DNA of 64,000 bases. Source: Amycolatopsis australiensis (GTDB lineage: Bacteria > Actinomycetota > Actinomycetes > Mycobacteriales > Pseudonocardiaceae). This document shows, piece by piece, positions 29,447 to 38,319 of the stretch. Each line of letters opens with the position of its first letter. Position 1 is the stretch's first letter. Where the stretch lies: positions 5,208,001 through 5,272,000 of the forward strand of contig NZ_FPJG01000006.1 of assembly GCF_900119165.1 (NCBI RefSeq). The letters are read 5' to 3'. Position numbers and translations under genes: made by a program. The notes beneath the pieces are model-generated. The model was given only the letters and a program-made list of their open reading frames with translations. It searched no databases and was not told where the DNA came from.

Positions 29447-29492
29447 TGACTACATCTGTTGTCAGATCCTAGCCTGACAACAGCCGTAGTCA
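29447..29492. promoter_or_regulatory. Twin TetR operators (TGACWAC-N4-GTWGTCA)
   Basis: Two 18-bp palindromes lie at 29447-29464 (arms TGACTAC/GTTGTCA) and 29475-29492 (arms TGACAAC/GTAGTCA), 28 bp centre to centre. Together they form one large nested palindrome. They fill the divergent promoter region of the tetR and oxygenase genes. Confidence 0.8.
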
Positions 29493-29517
29493 GTTTCGGA
29501 CCCGACGAGGAGCCGCG

Positions 29518-30444
29518 ATGCCAGCCCGGACACCGGAGCCACTGGGGCCCGACTCGCTGACCTGGAAGTACTTCGGCGACTGGCGCGGGCTGCTCATTGC
29601 GCTCTGGGCGGGGTCGATGCAGAACATGCACCCGGGGCTGGGCGCCGGCGTCGAGCAGCACTCCCGGTTCTTCGAGGAACGCTGGCAGCGCCTGTTCCGC
29701 TCGCTCTACCCGATCGGCGGCGTGGTCTACGACGGGCCCCGGGCGCACCGGACCGCGCTGGAAGTCCGCGGCTACCACGACCGCATCAAGGGCGTCGACG
29801 CCCGCGGCCGCCGCTACCACGCGCTCGACCCCGGCACCTTCTACTGGGCGCACGCGACGTTCTTCGTCAGCACGATCCTCATCGCCGACCACTTCATGGG
29901 CGGCATCGGCGAGGCGGAGAAGCGGCGGCTGTTCGACGAGCACGTCCAGTGGTGGCGGATGTACGACATGACCATGCGGCCGGTGCCGGACAGCTGGGAG
30001 GACTTCCAGCGCTACTGGAAGCACATGTGCGCCGGGGTCCTGGAGGACAACAAGGCCACCCGGGACGTCCTCGACATCGCCCGGATCGCGAAACCGCCGT
30101 TCCTGCCGTGGCTGCCCGACGCGCTCTGGCGCCCGCTCGGCACGCTGATCGCGAAGAACTTCGTCTGGCTGACGATCGGCCTCTACGACCGCGAGGTCCG
30201 CGACCTGCTCGGTTTCCGCTGGTCCGAGCGGGACGCGCGCCGGCACCGCCGGGCCGGGAAGCTGATCAACGCGTTGTTCGAGCTCGTCCCGCACGACCGC
30301 CGCTACCACCCCCGCGCCCGCGCCGGCTGGCGCCGGGCGCGCGGCGAGGTGGCTCCGGACGCGCCGGTGGTCGAGACTCCACCCAGGAACCTTCCCCCGC
30401 TGCCGGAGCGGGGCAAGCCCGAGCACTACGCGCCGAACGTCTAG
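29518..30444 (+). CDS. MpaB/rubber-oxygenase family protein (DUF2236)
   Basis: A 308-residue protein of the DUF2236 family, which includes fungal MpaB and latex-clearing haem oxygenases. Family hallmarks seen are the WAGSMQNMHPGLGAGVEQHS segment near residue 30, LDPGTFYWAHATFF near 110, and DEHVQWWRMYDMTMRPVPDSW near 140, which supply conserved His residues for haem. No signal peptide is seen. It heads an operon with an LLM-class oxidoreductase 9 bp downstream and is divergent from a TetR gene. The substrate is unknown; oxidative cleavage of a hydrophobic compound is an inference from the family. Confidence 0.88.
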   Translation: MPARTPEPLGPDSLTWKYFGDWRGLLIALWAGSMQNMHPGLGAGVEQHSRFFEERWQRLFRSLYPIGGVVYDGPRAHRTALEVRGYHDRIKGVDARGRRYHALDPGTFYWAHATFFVSTILIADHFMGGIGEAEKRRLFDEHVQWWRMYDMTMRPVPDSWEDFQRYWKHMCAGVLEDNKATRDVLDIARIAKPPFLPWLPDALWRPLGTLIAKNFVWLTIGLYDREVRDLLGFRWSERDARRHRRAGKLINALFELVPHDRRYHPRARAGWRRARGEVAPDAPVVETPPRNLPPLPERGKPEHYAPNV

Positions 30445-30453
30445 GAGGCATTC

Positions 30454-31479
30454 GTGAAGCTGGGATTCCACGTCGGGTACTGGGGCAGCGGCCCGACCCC
30501 GGGCGCGCTGGAAGCGGTCCTCGCCGCCGAGGAGCTCGGCTTCGACTCGGTGTGGACGGCGGAGGCCTACGGCTCGGACGCGTTCACGCCGCTGGCCTGG
30601 TACGGCGCGTCCACCAGCCGGATCCGGCTCGGCACCAACATCGTCCAGATGGCCGCGCGCACCCCGACCGCGACGGCGATGAGCGCGCTGACCCTCGACC
30701 ACCTCTCGGGCGGGCGGATGGTGCTCGGGCTCGGCGCGTCCGGCCCGCAGGTCGTGGAGGGCTGGTACGGGCAGCCGTACCCGAAGCCCCTGGCCCGCAC
30801 CCGCGAGTACGTCGACATCGTCCGGCAGGTGATCGCCCGGGAAGCGCCGGTGACCCTGGACGGCCAGTTCTTCCAGCTGCCGCTCAAGGGCGGGACCGGG
30901 CTCGGCAAGCCGCTGAAGCCGACCGTGCACCCGCTGCGCAAGGAGATCCCGATCCACCTGGCCGCCGAGGGCCCGAAGAACGTCGCGCTGGCCGCGGAGA
31001 TCGGCGACGGCTGGCTGCCGCTGTTCTTCTCGCCGAAGAGCAACGCGTTCTACCAGGCCGCGCTGGAGGAGGGGTTCGCGCGCCCGGGCGCCCGGCACAC
31101 CCTGGAGACGTTCGAGGTGCCCTGCTCGGTCCCGGTGATCGTGCACGACGACGTCGAGGAGGCGGCGAGCTGGATCAAGCCGTCACTGGCGCTCTACATC
31201 GGCGGGATGGGCGCGAAGTCGGTGAACTTCCACCACGACGTCTTCGCGCGGCTGGGCTACGAGGACGTGGCCGACAAGGTGCAGGAGCTGTACCTGGCGG
31301 GCCGCAAGGACGAGGCCGCCGCGGCGATCCCGACGTCGCTGGTGGAGGACACGTCCCTGATCGGGCCGCCGGCGAAGATCCGCGACGAGCTGCAGGCCTG
31401 GGAGGAGACGGTGGTGACCCAGCTGCTGCTGCGCGGGGACGCGGCGACCCTGCGGAAGATCGCCGCCGCCATCGGGTAG
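30454..31479 (+). CDS. LLM-class F420-dependent oxidoreductase
   Basis: A 341-residue luciferase-like TIM barrel. The motifs ELGFDSVWTAEAYGSDAFTPLAW, SRIRLGTNIVQMAARTPTATAM and LSGGRMVLGLGASGPQVVEGWYG are those of F420-dependent actinobacterial enzymes. GGAGG is five bases before GTG 30454. It follows the MpaB-family gene closely and probably acts in the same oxidative pathway under the divergent TetR regulator. Confidence 0.9.
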   Translation: MKLGFHVGYWGSGPTPGALEAVLAAEELGFDSVWTAEAYGSDAFTPLAWYGASTSRIRLGTNIVQMAARTPTATAMSALTLDHLSGGRMVLGLGASGPQVVEGWYGQPYPKPLARTREYVDIVRQVIAREAPVTLDGQFFQLPLKGGTGLGKPLKPTVHPLRKEIPIHLAAEGPKNVALAAEIGDGWLPLFFSPKSNAFYQAALEEGFARPGARHTLETFEVPCSVPVIVHDDVEEAASWIKPSLALYIGGMGAKSVNFHHDVFARLGYEDVADKVQELYLAGRKDEAAAAIPTSLVEDTSLIGPPAKIRDELQAWEETVVTQLLLRGDAATLRKIAAAIG

Positions 31480-31597
31480 CGCGGGCCGCTCCGTGGCCCG
31501 GGTCACGACGATGGCACGATTCCCCTCGACCACTACCGGGTGCGCGCCGAGATCGAATACTCATGGCCTGCACCCGGTACGCATTCCGAGGAGGACC

Positions 31598-32911
31598 ATG
31601 GCGACGCTGTCCGGCCGGACGAGGTTCCGCTATTCGCTCGGCTCCTTCGTCACCGGGTCCTTCGGCACGGTCCCCGGCCTCGTCCTGGTCAAATACCTCA
31701 CCGACACGATGGCCGTGCCGGCGGGCTGGGCCGCGGCGATCGTGTTCGTGCCCAAGGCCTGGGACGTGCTGTTCAACCCGATCGCCGGCCGCCTGTCCGA
31801 CGCCGACCTGCTCAAGACCGGCAGCAGGCGGCGTTTCCTGCTCGTCGGCGGCATCGGCGTCGCGATCCTGTTCGCGGCCATGTTCGCCCACCCCGGCTTC
31901 GGGAACCCGCTGCCGGACGCGCTGTACGTGGCGCTCACGTTCGCCGCCTGCGCCACGGCGTACGCGCTGTTCCAGGTGCCGTTCAACGCGCTGCCGGCCG
32001 AGCTGACCGAGTCGGCGACCGAGCGCACGAAGCTCACCAGCGTCCGGATCGGCGTGCTGGCCGTGACGATCCTGGTCTGCGGCGGGGGCGCCCCGGCGAT
32101 CACCGCCGGCATCGGCGGGGTCGCGGGCTACCGGGCGATGGCCGTGGTGATCGGGCTGATCGTGCTGGCCGCGACGCTGCTGGTGTACTTCGGCCTGAAG
32201 GACGCGCCGGTCGGCTCGCTGCGGCCCAACACCGTCAGCCTCAAGGAGCTGGTGCGGACGCTCGCCGCGTGGCGGCCGTTCCGCTGGCTGCTCGGCACGT
32301 ACTTCATCCAGGCACTCGGCATCGGCACGGTGCTCGCCGCGATCCCGTTCTTCGCCCAGCGCATCCTCGGCGACGAGGGCTACGGCACGATCCTGTTCGT
32401 CATCTTCGTCGGCCCCGCGCTGGTCACCATGCCGCTGTGGCCGCGCCTGGGCGACCGTGTCGGCAAGCTCAACGGCTTCCGCCTGGCCACCGCGGCCTTC
32501 GCGGTCGGCCTGCTCGGGCTGGTGTTCGCGCAGTCGATCCCGCTGGTCGTCTCGTTCGTCTGCGTCGCGTTGTGCGGCGTCGGGTACGCGGGCATCTCGG
32601 TGTTCCCGCTGGCCATCCTGCCGGACCTGATCACCGCCGAAGAGGACCGCACCGGCGAGACGCGCGCCGGCATCGCGGCCGGCGTGTGGACCGCGGGGGA
32701 GACACTCGGGCTGGCCTTCGGCGGCGGGCTGTGGGCGCTCATCCTCGCCGTCGGCGGGTACGTGTCGAGCACGGACGCGACCGCGAACCAGCCGCACAGC
32801 GCGATCGTCGCCATCCTCGTCGGGGCGTCGATCATCCCCGGCGTCCTCATCGGGCTGGCCCTGCCGCTGCTGCGGCGTTCGGTGCTGGAGCCGCGCCGTG
32901 AACTCGCCTGA
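31598..32911 (+). CDS. MFS transporter (GPH/MelB-type cation symporter family)
   Basis: A 437-residue transporter with about 12 membrane segments. The motifs VPKAWDVLFNPIAGRLSDA and KTGSRRRFLLVGG resemble the loop 2-3 region of the glycoside-pentoside-hexuronide (MFS_2) family. ATG 31598 has GAGGAGG just upstream. The 3' end overlaps the PLP-enzyme gene by 14 bp, so the two are coupled. The substrate is not known; a sugar or lipid-like compound handled together with the PLP enzyme is possible. Confidence 0.87.
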   Translation: MATLSGRTRFRYSLGSFVTGSFGTVPGLVLVKYLTDTMAVPAGWAAAIVFVPKAWDVLFNPIAGRLSDADLLKTGSRRRFLLVGGIGVAILFAAMFAHPGFGNPLPDALYVALTFAACATAYALFQVPFNALPAELTESATERTKLTSVRIGVLAVTILVCGGGAPAITAGIGGVAGYRAMAVVIGLIVLAATLLVYFGLKDAPVGSLRPNTVSLKELVRTLAAWRPFRWLLGTYFIQALGIGTVLAAIPFFAQRILGDEGYGTILFVIFVGPALVTMPLWPRLGDRVGKLNGFRLATAAFAVGLLGLVFAQSIPLVVSFVCVALCGVGYAGISVFPLAILPDLITAEEDRTGETRAGIAAGVWTAGETLGLAFGGGLWALILAVGGYVSSTDATANQPHSAIVAILVGASIIPGVLIGLALPLLRRSVLEPRRELA

Positions 32912-34313
32912 GGACGTCCTCGCGGCCCTGCGGGAGCTGCGCGCGGGCGACCTGCCGACGCACGGCGGCCGCACCCTGGCCTATGTCTACGACAGCGGTC
33001 TGTCCGAAGTGGACTCCCTCGGCGCGGCGGCGCACGCGCTCGCGTCGCCGGCGAACGGCCTCGACCCGACGGCGTTCCCGAGCCTGCTGCGCATGGAGAA
33101 CGACCTCGTCTCCGCGGCTTCGGCCCTGCTCGGCGGCGTCCCGGGCGTGGTGGGTTCGGTGACGTCCGGGGGCACCGAATCGTGCCTGCTGGCGGTGCTC
33201 GCCGCGCGTGACGCGCACCCTGCGGTCGAGTCGCCGTCCATCGTCCTGCCGACCACCGCGCACGCGGCGTTCCACAAGGCCGCGCACCTGTTCGGGCTCC
33301 GCCGGATCGACGTCCCGGTCGACCCGGTGACGTTCCGCGCCGACCCGGCGGCGATGGCGGCGGCGATCGACGACTCGACGGTCCTGGTGGTGGCCGGTGC
33401 GCCGTCCTACGCCCACGGCGTGCTGGATCCGGTCGCCGAGATCGCGGCGGCGGCCTCGGCGCGCGGCGTCCGGATGCACGTCGACGCCTGCATCGGCGGC
33501 TGGGTGCTGCCGTACTTCGCCCGGCTCGGCGCGGACGTGCCGCCGTTCGACTTCCGCGTCCCCGGGGTCACGAGCATTTCGGTGGACCTGCACAAGTACG
33601 CGTACTGCCCGAAGGGCACGTCGGTGCTGCTGCACGCGTCGGCCGAGTTGCGGCGTACGCACTACTTCGCGAGCGCGGCCTGGCCCGGCTACACGATGCT
33701 GAACACGACGATCCAGAGCACGCGCTCGGGCGGCCCGCTCGCCGCGGCGTGGGCGGTGGTGCGGTACCTCGGCGAGGACGGCTACCTGCGGCTGGCGGCC
33801 GCGACGCGGGAAGCGGTGTCCCGGATCCGGGCGGGCATCGAGGAACTGCCGGGGCTGCGGGTGCTCGGCGACCCGGTGTCGACGCTGATCGCGTTCACCG
33901 GCGACGACGGCTTCGACCTGTTCACGGTGGCCGACGAGATGAAGGCCCGCGGCTGGTACGTCCAGCCGCAGTTCGCGTTCGAGGGCTCCCCGGCGAACCT
34001 GCACCTCACGGTGACGGCGGCCAACCACGGCAGCGAGAAGGAGTTCCTGACCGATCTGGCCGCGTCGCTGGCGGCGGCCCGGGCGGCGGGCCCGGTGGTC
34101 GTCGACGCCGCCGTGGCGGAGTTCGTCGCGGCCCTGGACCCGGCAACGCTGACGTCGGAGCAGTTCGCGGGCCTGCTGGCGGCGGCCGGCCTCGGCGGCG
34201 GCGCCGGGCTGCCGGAGCGGATGGCCCCGGTCAACGCGCTCCTCGCCACGGCCCCGGCACCGTTGCGCGAACGGCTCCTGCTGGAGTTCCTGGGCGCCCT
34301 CTACACGCCGTGA
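32898..34313 (+). CDS. PLP-dependent decarboxylase/lyase, sphingosine-1-phosphate lyase-like
   Basis: A 471-residue fold-type I PLP enzyme of the group II decarboxylase/S1P lyase class. Seen are SVTSGGTESCLLAV (about residues 91-104, phosphate binding), HVDACIGGW with the cofactor Asp, and the Schiff-base Lys in SVDLHKYAYCPKG (Lys233). The C-terminal ~80 residues are an Ala-rich extension. The start overlaps the transporter gene; the stop overlaps the next gene (GTGA). Substrates of S1P-lyase-like bacterial enzymes are phosphorylated amino alcohols, but amino-acid decarboxylation is also possible. Confidence 0.88.
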   Translation: MNSPEDVLAALRELRAGDLPTHGGRTLAYVYDSGLSEVDSLGAAAHALASPANGLDPTAFPSLLRMENDLVSAASALLGGVPGVVGSVTSGGTESCLLAVLAARDAHPAVESPSIVLPTTAHAAFHKAAHLFGLRRIDVPVDPVTFRADPAAMAAAIDDSTVLVVAGAPSYAHGVLDPVAEIAAAASARGVRMHVDACIGGWVLPYFARLGADVPPFDFRVPGVTSISVDLHKYAYCPKGTSVLLHASAELRRTHYFASAAWPGYTMLNTTIQSTRSGGPLAAAWAVVRYLGEDGYLRLAAATREAVSRIRAGIEELPGLRVLGDPVSTLIAFTGDDGFDLFTVADEMKARGWYVQPQFAFEGSPANLHLTVTAANHGSEKEFLTDLAASLAAARAAGPVVVDAAVAEFVAALDPATLTSEQFAGLLAAAGLGGGAGLPERMAPVNALLATAPAPLRERLLLEFLGALYTP

Positions 34314-34768
34314 ACGGAGTGCTGACCAGCGTCATCGCGGTGTGCGGAACCCTGGCCGGGTCCACGCTGACGTACCTCTTCGCCCGGCTCACGGCGCGAC
34401 GAGCGGAGAAAGCCGCCCGCGACGAACGGCTTCGCCAGGAGAGGATCACGGCTTACGCCGCGTTCGCCGGCGCGATCACCACCCTCCGCCAGAAGGTGAT
34501 CGCGCTGTGGTTCCTGAAGCAGCGCGGCGCGGACACGCAATCCGCGCACGCCGAGGCGGACCGGTGCGGAGCCGCGGCCGACCACGCCCGGTTCGAAGTC
34601 CGGCTGCTCACCGAAGACCCGGAACTCCGCCGCCTCGCCGACGCCGCGTTCGGACCGATCGCGGCCATCGGCGACGCGGCCGACCACGCCGAGGTCCGGG
34701 CGCACGAACACCGCAGCCAGGAGATCCTCACGGCGTTCGTCCAGGCCGCCGGACGGCAGCTGAGGTGA
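34310..34768 (+). CDS. Small membrane-anchored protein of unknown function
   Basis: A 152-residue protein whose GTG 34310 overlaps the PLP-enzyme stop codon. Residues 1-20 (VNGVLTSVIAVCGTLAGSTL) form a probable single membrane anchor. The rest is a charged, helical cytoplasmic domain (ARRAEKAARDERLRQERITA onward) with coiled-coil character. Similar anchored helical proteins are common in actinobacteria. I do not recognise a function. Confidence 0.8.
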   Translation: MNGVLTSVIAVCGTLAGSTLTYLFARLTARRAEKAARDERLRQERITAYAAFAGAITTLRQKVIALWFLKQRGADTQSAHAEADRCGAAADHARFEVRLLTEDPELRRLADAAFGPIAAIGDAADHAEVRAHEHRSQEILTAFVQAAGRQLR

Positions 34769-34810
34769 GACTCCCGCGAAAGCCCGGGAATGCCACATCC
34801 ACGGACTCGG

Positions 34811-35083
34811 CTACTGGTTGCGGGAGGCCAGCCCCGCCGGGGCGGACTTGACCGCCGCGTGGATCGCGTCCGCCAGTGCCAGCGCGTCCTCTTCCGTGAG
34901 TTCCAGCGCGACGCGCGCCGAAGCGCCCAAGCCGGGATTGCGGAAGTCGATGTTCACCGTGTGCCCGTACGGCGCGTGCACCGGGTGGTCGACGTACACC
35001 GTGCCTTCGCTCAGCCGGAACCAGCCGCGGGCACCTTTGCCGCTGCCTTCGAGGGTGAACTTCTCGGTCAGGTAAGTGCACAT
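34811..35083 (-). CDS. DUF6295-like small protein
   Basis: A 90-residue protein starting MCTYLTEKFTLEGSGKGARG. Its middle part (VYVDHPVHAPYGHTVNIDF) and the ending with LELTEEDALALADAI match a small actinobacterial family I know as DUF6295; no function is established. It lies 12 bp from the dienelactone hydrolase gene, downstream in the same direction, and may be the last gene of the marR operon. Confidence 0.8.
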   Translation of the reverse strand: MCTYLTEKFTLEGSGKGARGWFRLSEGTVYVDHPVHAPYGHTVNIDFRNPGLGASARVALELTEEDALALADAIHAAVKSAPAGLASRNQ

Positions 35084-35095
35084 GAGCGGGTCCTT

Positions 35096-35836
35096 TCAGG
35101 CCGAAAGCGTGCGGGCGTAGAAGTCGAGGATCCGTTCCCAGCCGTCTTTCGCCGCTTCCGGGCGGTAGCTCGGGCGGTCGACGGCGAAGAACGAGTGGCC
35201 CGCGTCCGCGTACGTGTGGAACTCGTGCTCCTTGCCCAGCTTCTCCAGCTCGGCCGCGAGCACGGCCACCTCGTCCGGGCTCGGGAACTGGTCCTCGGCG
35301 CCGAAGATGCCCAGCAGCGGGCACGACAGCTGCGGGGCCAGGCCGAGCAGCGGCTTCATCTGCTTCATGGCCTCCGGCGGTTCGTTGACGACGAACGCGC
35401 CGTAGCAGTCCACCGCCGCGTCGAGATCCAGCGAGCAGGCGGCCAGGAACGCCTGACGTCCGCCCGAGCAGTGCCCGATGACACCTACCCGGCCGTTCGC
35501 GTTCTCCAGCGCCCGCAGGTAGTCCGCCGCGCCGGCGACGTCGCCGACCAGGCGGTCGTCCGGGACGCCGCCGGCCGCGCGGACGGTGGCGGCCGCGTCG
35601 TCCGGGTCCGCGCCCGGCGCCTCCCGGGTGTACAGGTTCGGGCAGAGCGCGTTGTAGCCCTCGACGGCGAAGCGGCGCACCATCTCCTTCGTCGCCGCGT
35701 CGTAGCCGGGCATGTGGTGGATCACCACGACGCCGCCGCGCGGGGTCGTGTCGGTCGGCTTGGCCAGGTACGCCTCGAGCTCGTCCCCGCCGTGGCCGGT
35801 GATGGTGACGGTCCCGGCGACGATCTCGTCGGTCAT
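35096..35836 (-). CDS. Dienelactone hydrolase family protein
   Basis: A 246-residue alpha/beta hydrolase. The nucleophile elbow is GHCSGG (catalytic Cys, about residue 125); the acid is probably the Asp in IFGAEDQFPS and the His is in YADAGHSFF. The ATG overlaps the stop of the upstream MFS gene (ATGA), so the two are coupled. Such enzymes open lactones in aromatic degradation or act as general esterases; here a role in detoxifying the substrate pumped by the MFS protein is inferred. Confidence 0.92.
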   Translation of the reverse strand: MTDEIVAGTVTITGHGGDELEAYLAKPTDTTPRGGVVVIHHMPGYDAATKEMVRRFAVEGYNALCPNLYTREAPGADPDDAAATVRAAGGVPDDRLVGDVAGAADYLRALENANGRVGVIGHCSGGRQAFLAACSLDLDAAVDCYGAFVVNEPPEAMKQMKPLLGLAPQLSCPLLGIFGAEDQFPSPDEVAVLAAELEKLGKEHEFHTYADAGHSFFAVDRPSYRPEAAKDGWERILDFYARTLSA

Positions 35837-37503
35837 CGGTGCTCCTTCGATCCCTCGGGGTTGTGGAAATACCGCTTGCCGCGCGAAGCGGACGCCATCG
35901 CGGCGGCCACGGCCAGCACCGTGGCCGCGGTGAACACGACCACCAGGCCGTGGTGGAACGGGCCGGAGACCAGCCGCGGGAAGAACTCCCCGCCGGTGAG
36001 CGCCGACCGGTCGGCGGGCGGCAGCCCGGACAGGACGTCCGGCCCGAGCAGGTGCCCGACCGGGTTGCTGCCGAGGAAGGCGGCGAACAGCGTGCTCACC
36101 GGCGGCAGCCGCGCGACGCCGTCCGCCACGGTGGCCGGGACGCCGTGGGCCTGCAGGCCGCTCGTCAACGTCTGCGGCAGCGACGAAGCCAGCCCGGCGA
36201 TCATGAGCGAGAAGAACACGCCGATCGACAGCGACGTCCCCGAATTCTGGAACGTCGCCCGCATGCCGGACGCGACGCCGCGCTGCTCGTCCGGCACGCT
36301 GCTCATGATCGCCGACGTGTTCGGCGCCGAGAACATGCCCTGGCCGATCCCGCTGAGGACGAGCAGCGCGGCGAAGGCCGGATACGGGAAGTCCACGGGC
36401 AGCGCGAGCAGGCCGAGGAACGCCGCCGCGACCAGCAGCAGGCCGCCGGTCGAGAACAGCCGGGCCCCGAACCGGTCGGACAGGTAGCCGGACACCGGCC
36501 CGGCGACGAGGAACCCGACGGTCAGCGGCAGCAGGTAGATGCCCGCCCACAGCGGTGTCCGCTCGTAGTCGTAGCCGTGCAGGGGCAGCCAGATGCCCTG
36601 CAGCCAGATGATGAGCATGAACTGCATGCCGCCCCGGGCCACCGCGGTGAGCAGCGCGGCGATGTTGCCGGCGGCGAACGCCCGGATCCGGAACAGCCCG
36701 AGCTGGAACATCGGCGCCGCCACCCGCGTCTCGACGACGCCGAACAGCACGAGCAGCAGCACCCCGGCCGCGATCCCGCCGAGCACCCAGGGGCTGCCCC
36801 AGCCGGTGGCGGCGCCGCCGTAGGGCTGGATACCGTAGGTGATCGCGGCGAGCAGCAACGCGGTCCCGGCGGCGAAGGTGACGTTGCCGCCCCAGTCGAC
36901 TTTCGCGCGCTTCGGCGTGCCGACCTCGCGGAGGCTGCGGATCGACCAGATCGTGCCGAGCAGCCCGAACGGGACGCTCACCCAGAACACCGCGCGCCAG
37001 TCGATCTCGGCCAGCAGCCCGCCGACGACCAGGCCGAGGAACTGCCCGGCCAGCGCGGTGATCTGGTTGACGCCCAGCGCCATCCCGCGCTGCCGTGCCG
37101 GGAAGGCGTCGGTGAGGATGGCCGCGGAGTTCGCGGTGAGCATCGATCCGCCGGCGGCCTGCACGATCCGCCAGCCGATCAGCCACAGCGCGCCGCCGGC
37201 CGCGTGGAACGGGTCGAACGACAGGGCCACCGAGGCGGCGCTGAAGACCACGAAGCCGAGGTTGTACATCTTGACCCGGCCGAACATGTCGCCGAGCCGC
37301 CCGAGCGTCACCACCAGCACGGCCTGCACGAGCAGGTAGCCGAGGATCATCCAGAGCAGGTAGCCGATGTTGCCGGGGGCGAGCGGGTCCAGGCCGATGC
37401 CGCGGAAGATCGCCGGCAGCGAGATGATGACGATCGAGCCGTCGAGCGCGGACATCAGCACGCCGAGCGTGGTGTTCGACAGCGCGACCCACTTGTAGCT
37501 CAC
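35833..37503 (-). CDS. DHA2-family (EmrB/QacA-type) drug efflux transporter
   Basis: A 556-residue MFS protein with about 14 membrane segments. Motif C-like MSALDGSIVIISLPAI in TM1 and the TM2-3 loop motif GRLGDMFGRVKMYN are present. A large loop and charged C-terminus follow. Its start overlaps the marR stop and its stop overlaps the hydrolase start (both ATGA-type), so this is a tightly coupled marR-mfs-hydrolase operon, the usual layout for substrate-inducible resistance. Confidence 0.93.
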   Translation of the reverse strand: MSYKWVALSNTTLGVLMSALDGSIVIISLPAIFRGIGLDPLAPGNIGYLLWMILGYLLVQAVLVVTLGRLGDMFGRVKMYNLGFVVFSAASVALSFDPFHAAGGALWLIGWRIVQAAGGSMLTANSAAILTDAFPARQRGMALGVNQITALAGQFLGLVVGGLLAEIDWRAVFWVSVPFGLLGTIWSIRSLREVGTPKRAKVDWGGNVTFAAGTALLLAAITYGIQPYGGAATGWGSPWVLGGIAAGVLLLVLFGVVETRVAAPMFQLGLFRIRAFAAGNIAALLTAVARGGMQFMLIIWLQGIWLPLHGYDYERTPLWAGIYLLPLTVGFLVAGPVSGYLSDRFGARLFSTGGLLLVAAAFLGLLALPVDFPYPAFAALLVLSGIGQGMFSAPNTSAIMSSVPDEQRGVASGMRATFQNSGTSLSIGVFFSLMIAGLASSLPQTLTSGLQAHGVPATVADGVARLPPVSTLFAAFLGSNPVGHLLGPDVLSGLPPADRSALTGGEFFPRLVSGPFHHGLVVVFTAATVLAVAAAMASASRGKRYFHNPEGSKEHR

Positions 37504-37934
37504 AGCCGGTCCGCCAGCCGCTCGATCAGCGGGATCGCGGTGACGAGCTCGCGCCGCTCGGCCTCGGTGAACTGCTCGGCCAGCGCGGCCGCCATCCGGC
37601 GCGTGGTCCGCGAGCGGCGGTCGGTGAGCAGCTTGAGCCCGGCCTCGGTGACCGACATCAGCACCTTGCGGCCGTCGGAGGCGTCCTTGCGCCGTTCGAC
37701 GAGCCCGCGCTCGACCAGCCCGGCGAGCGTCACGCCCATGGCCTGCGGCTTGACGCGTTCGAGGTCGGCGAGGCAGCCGGGGGTGGCCGGGCCCTCCCGG
37801 TCGAGCCGGGAGAGCACCGACCGCTCGGGCAGGGTCAGCTCACCGGTGACGTACCCCTGCCGCAGCCGCCGGATCAGCCGGCCCAGGGCGACGCGCAGGT
37901 CCGCGCTCGCCTGGAGAAGCTCCTCGTCGGTCAC
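37500..37934 (-). CDS. MarR-family transcriptional regulator
   Basis: About 144 residues of winged-helix regulator, with LTLPERSVLSRLDREGPATPGCLADLERVKPQAMGVTLAGLVERGLVERRKDASDGR forming the HTH and wing. GTG 37934 (VTDEE) is preferred; TTG 37943 is three codons earlier and overlaps the operator. It leads the operon with the efflux pump and hydrolase and very likely represses it. Confidence 0.92.
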   Translation of the reverse strand: MTDEELLQASADLRVALGRLIRRLRQGYVTGELTLPERSVLSRLDREGPATPGCLADLERVKPQAMGVTLAGLVERGLVERRKDASDGRKVLMSVTEAGLKLLTDRRSRTTRRMAAALAEQFTEAERRELVTAIPLIERLADRL

Positions 37935-37939
37935 GATCG

Positions 37940-37967
37940 TCAACCTAGACTGATAAACCTGGGTTGA
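37940..37967. promoter_or_regulatory. Candidate MarR operator
   Basis: TCAACCTAG-N10-CTGGGTTGA, arms matching at 8 of 9 positions, overlaps the upstream start region of marR. The position suits autorepression. Confidence 0.6.
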
Positions 37968-38011
37968 TCAACTCGGACGGACGCGCAGGAATCGCCCGGA
38001 CCGGACCGTCC

Positions 38012-38173
38012 TCAGTGGACGTGCGCAGCTTTCCCGGCGAGGCCGGCGCCGATGAACATCAGCTCCTGGCGAGGTGCCGCGGCGAGGCCCCGGGATTCGA
38101 ACCGCGCCACCGGCATCGGCTCGGAGATCCCGCTCGGCTCGGCGAGCGGCAGCACGGGGACCGGGACGGTCAC
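38012..38173 (-). pseudogene. CobW-family GTPase remnant (internally deleted)
   Basis: A 53-codon frame beginning at GTG 38173, which overlaps the rpmF stop (GTGA). It contains EPSGISEPMPVARF, which resembles the mid-region S-G-x-S-E-P segment of CobW/YciC GTPases, followed directly by PRQELMFIGAGLAG, which resembles their C-terminal RQELVFIG motif. The ~200 residues that normally separate them are missing, so this looks like an internal deletion. Its place at the end of the zinc-free ribosomal operon suits a former Zur-regulated metallochaperone. A short functional peptide cannot be excluded. Confidence 0.5.
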
Positions 38174-38319
38174 GAGTGGAAGTGCCTGATCAGGCGGCGC
38201 GGGACGAGCCGCGTCCCGCCGTCCACCTTGATCGGGACCAGGTCCGGCACCGTCGCCTTCCACCGCGCCCGCCCGGAGCGGGTGGTGCTGCGCGACTTCT
38301 TCCGCTTCGGGACGGCCAT
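38170..38319 (-). CDS. rpmF: 50S ribosomal protein L32, cysteine-free paralogue
   Basis: A 49-residue L32 ([20 protein letters not shown]), without the zinc-ribbon cysteines of the standard protein. ATG 38319 overlaps the L31 stop (ATGA). It belongs to the set of zinc-independent ribosomal paralogues that replace zinc-binding versions when zinc is scarce. Confidence 0.93.
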   Translation of the reverse strand: MAVPKRKKSRSTTRSGRARWKATVPDLVPIKVDGGTRLVPRRLIRHFHS

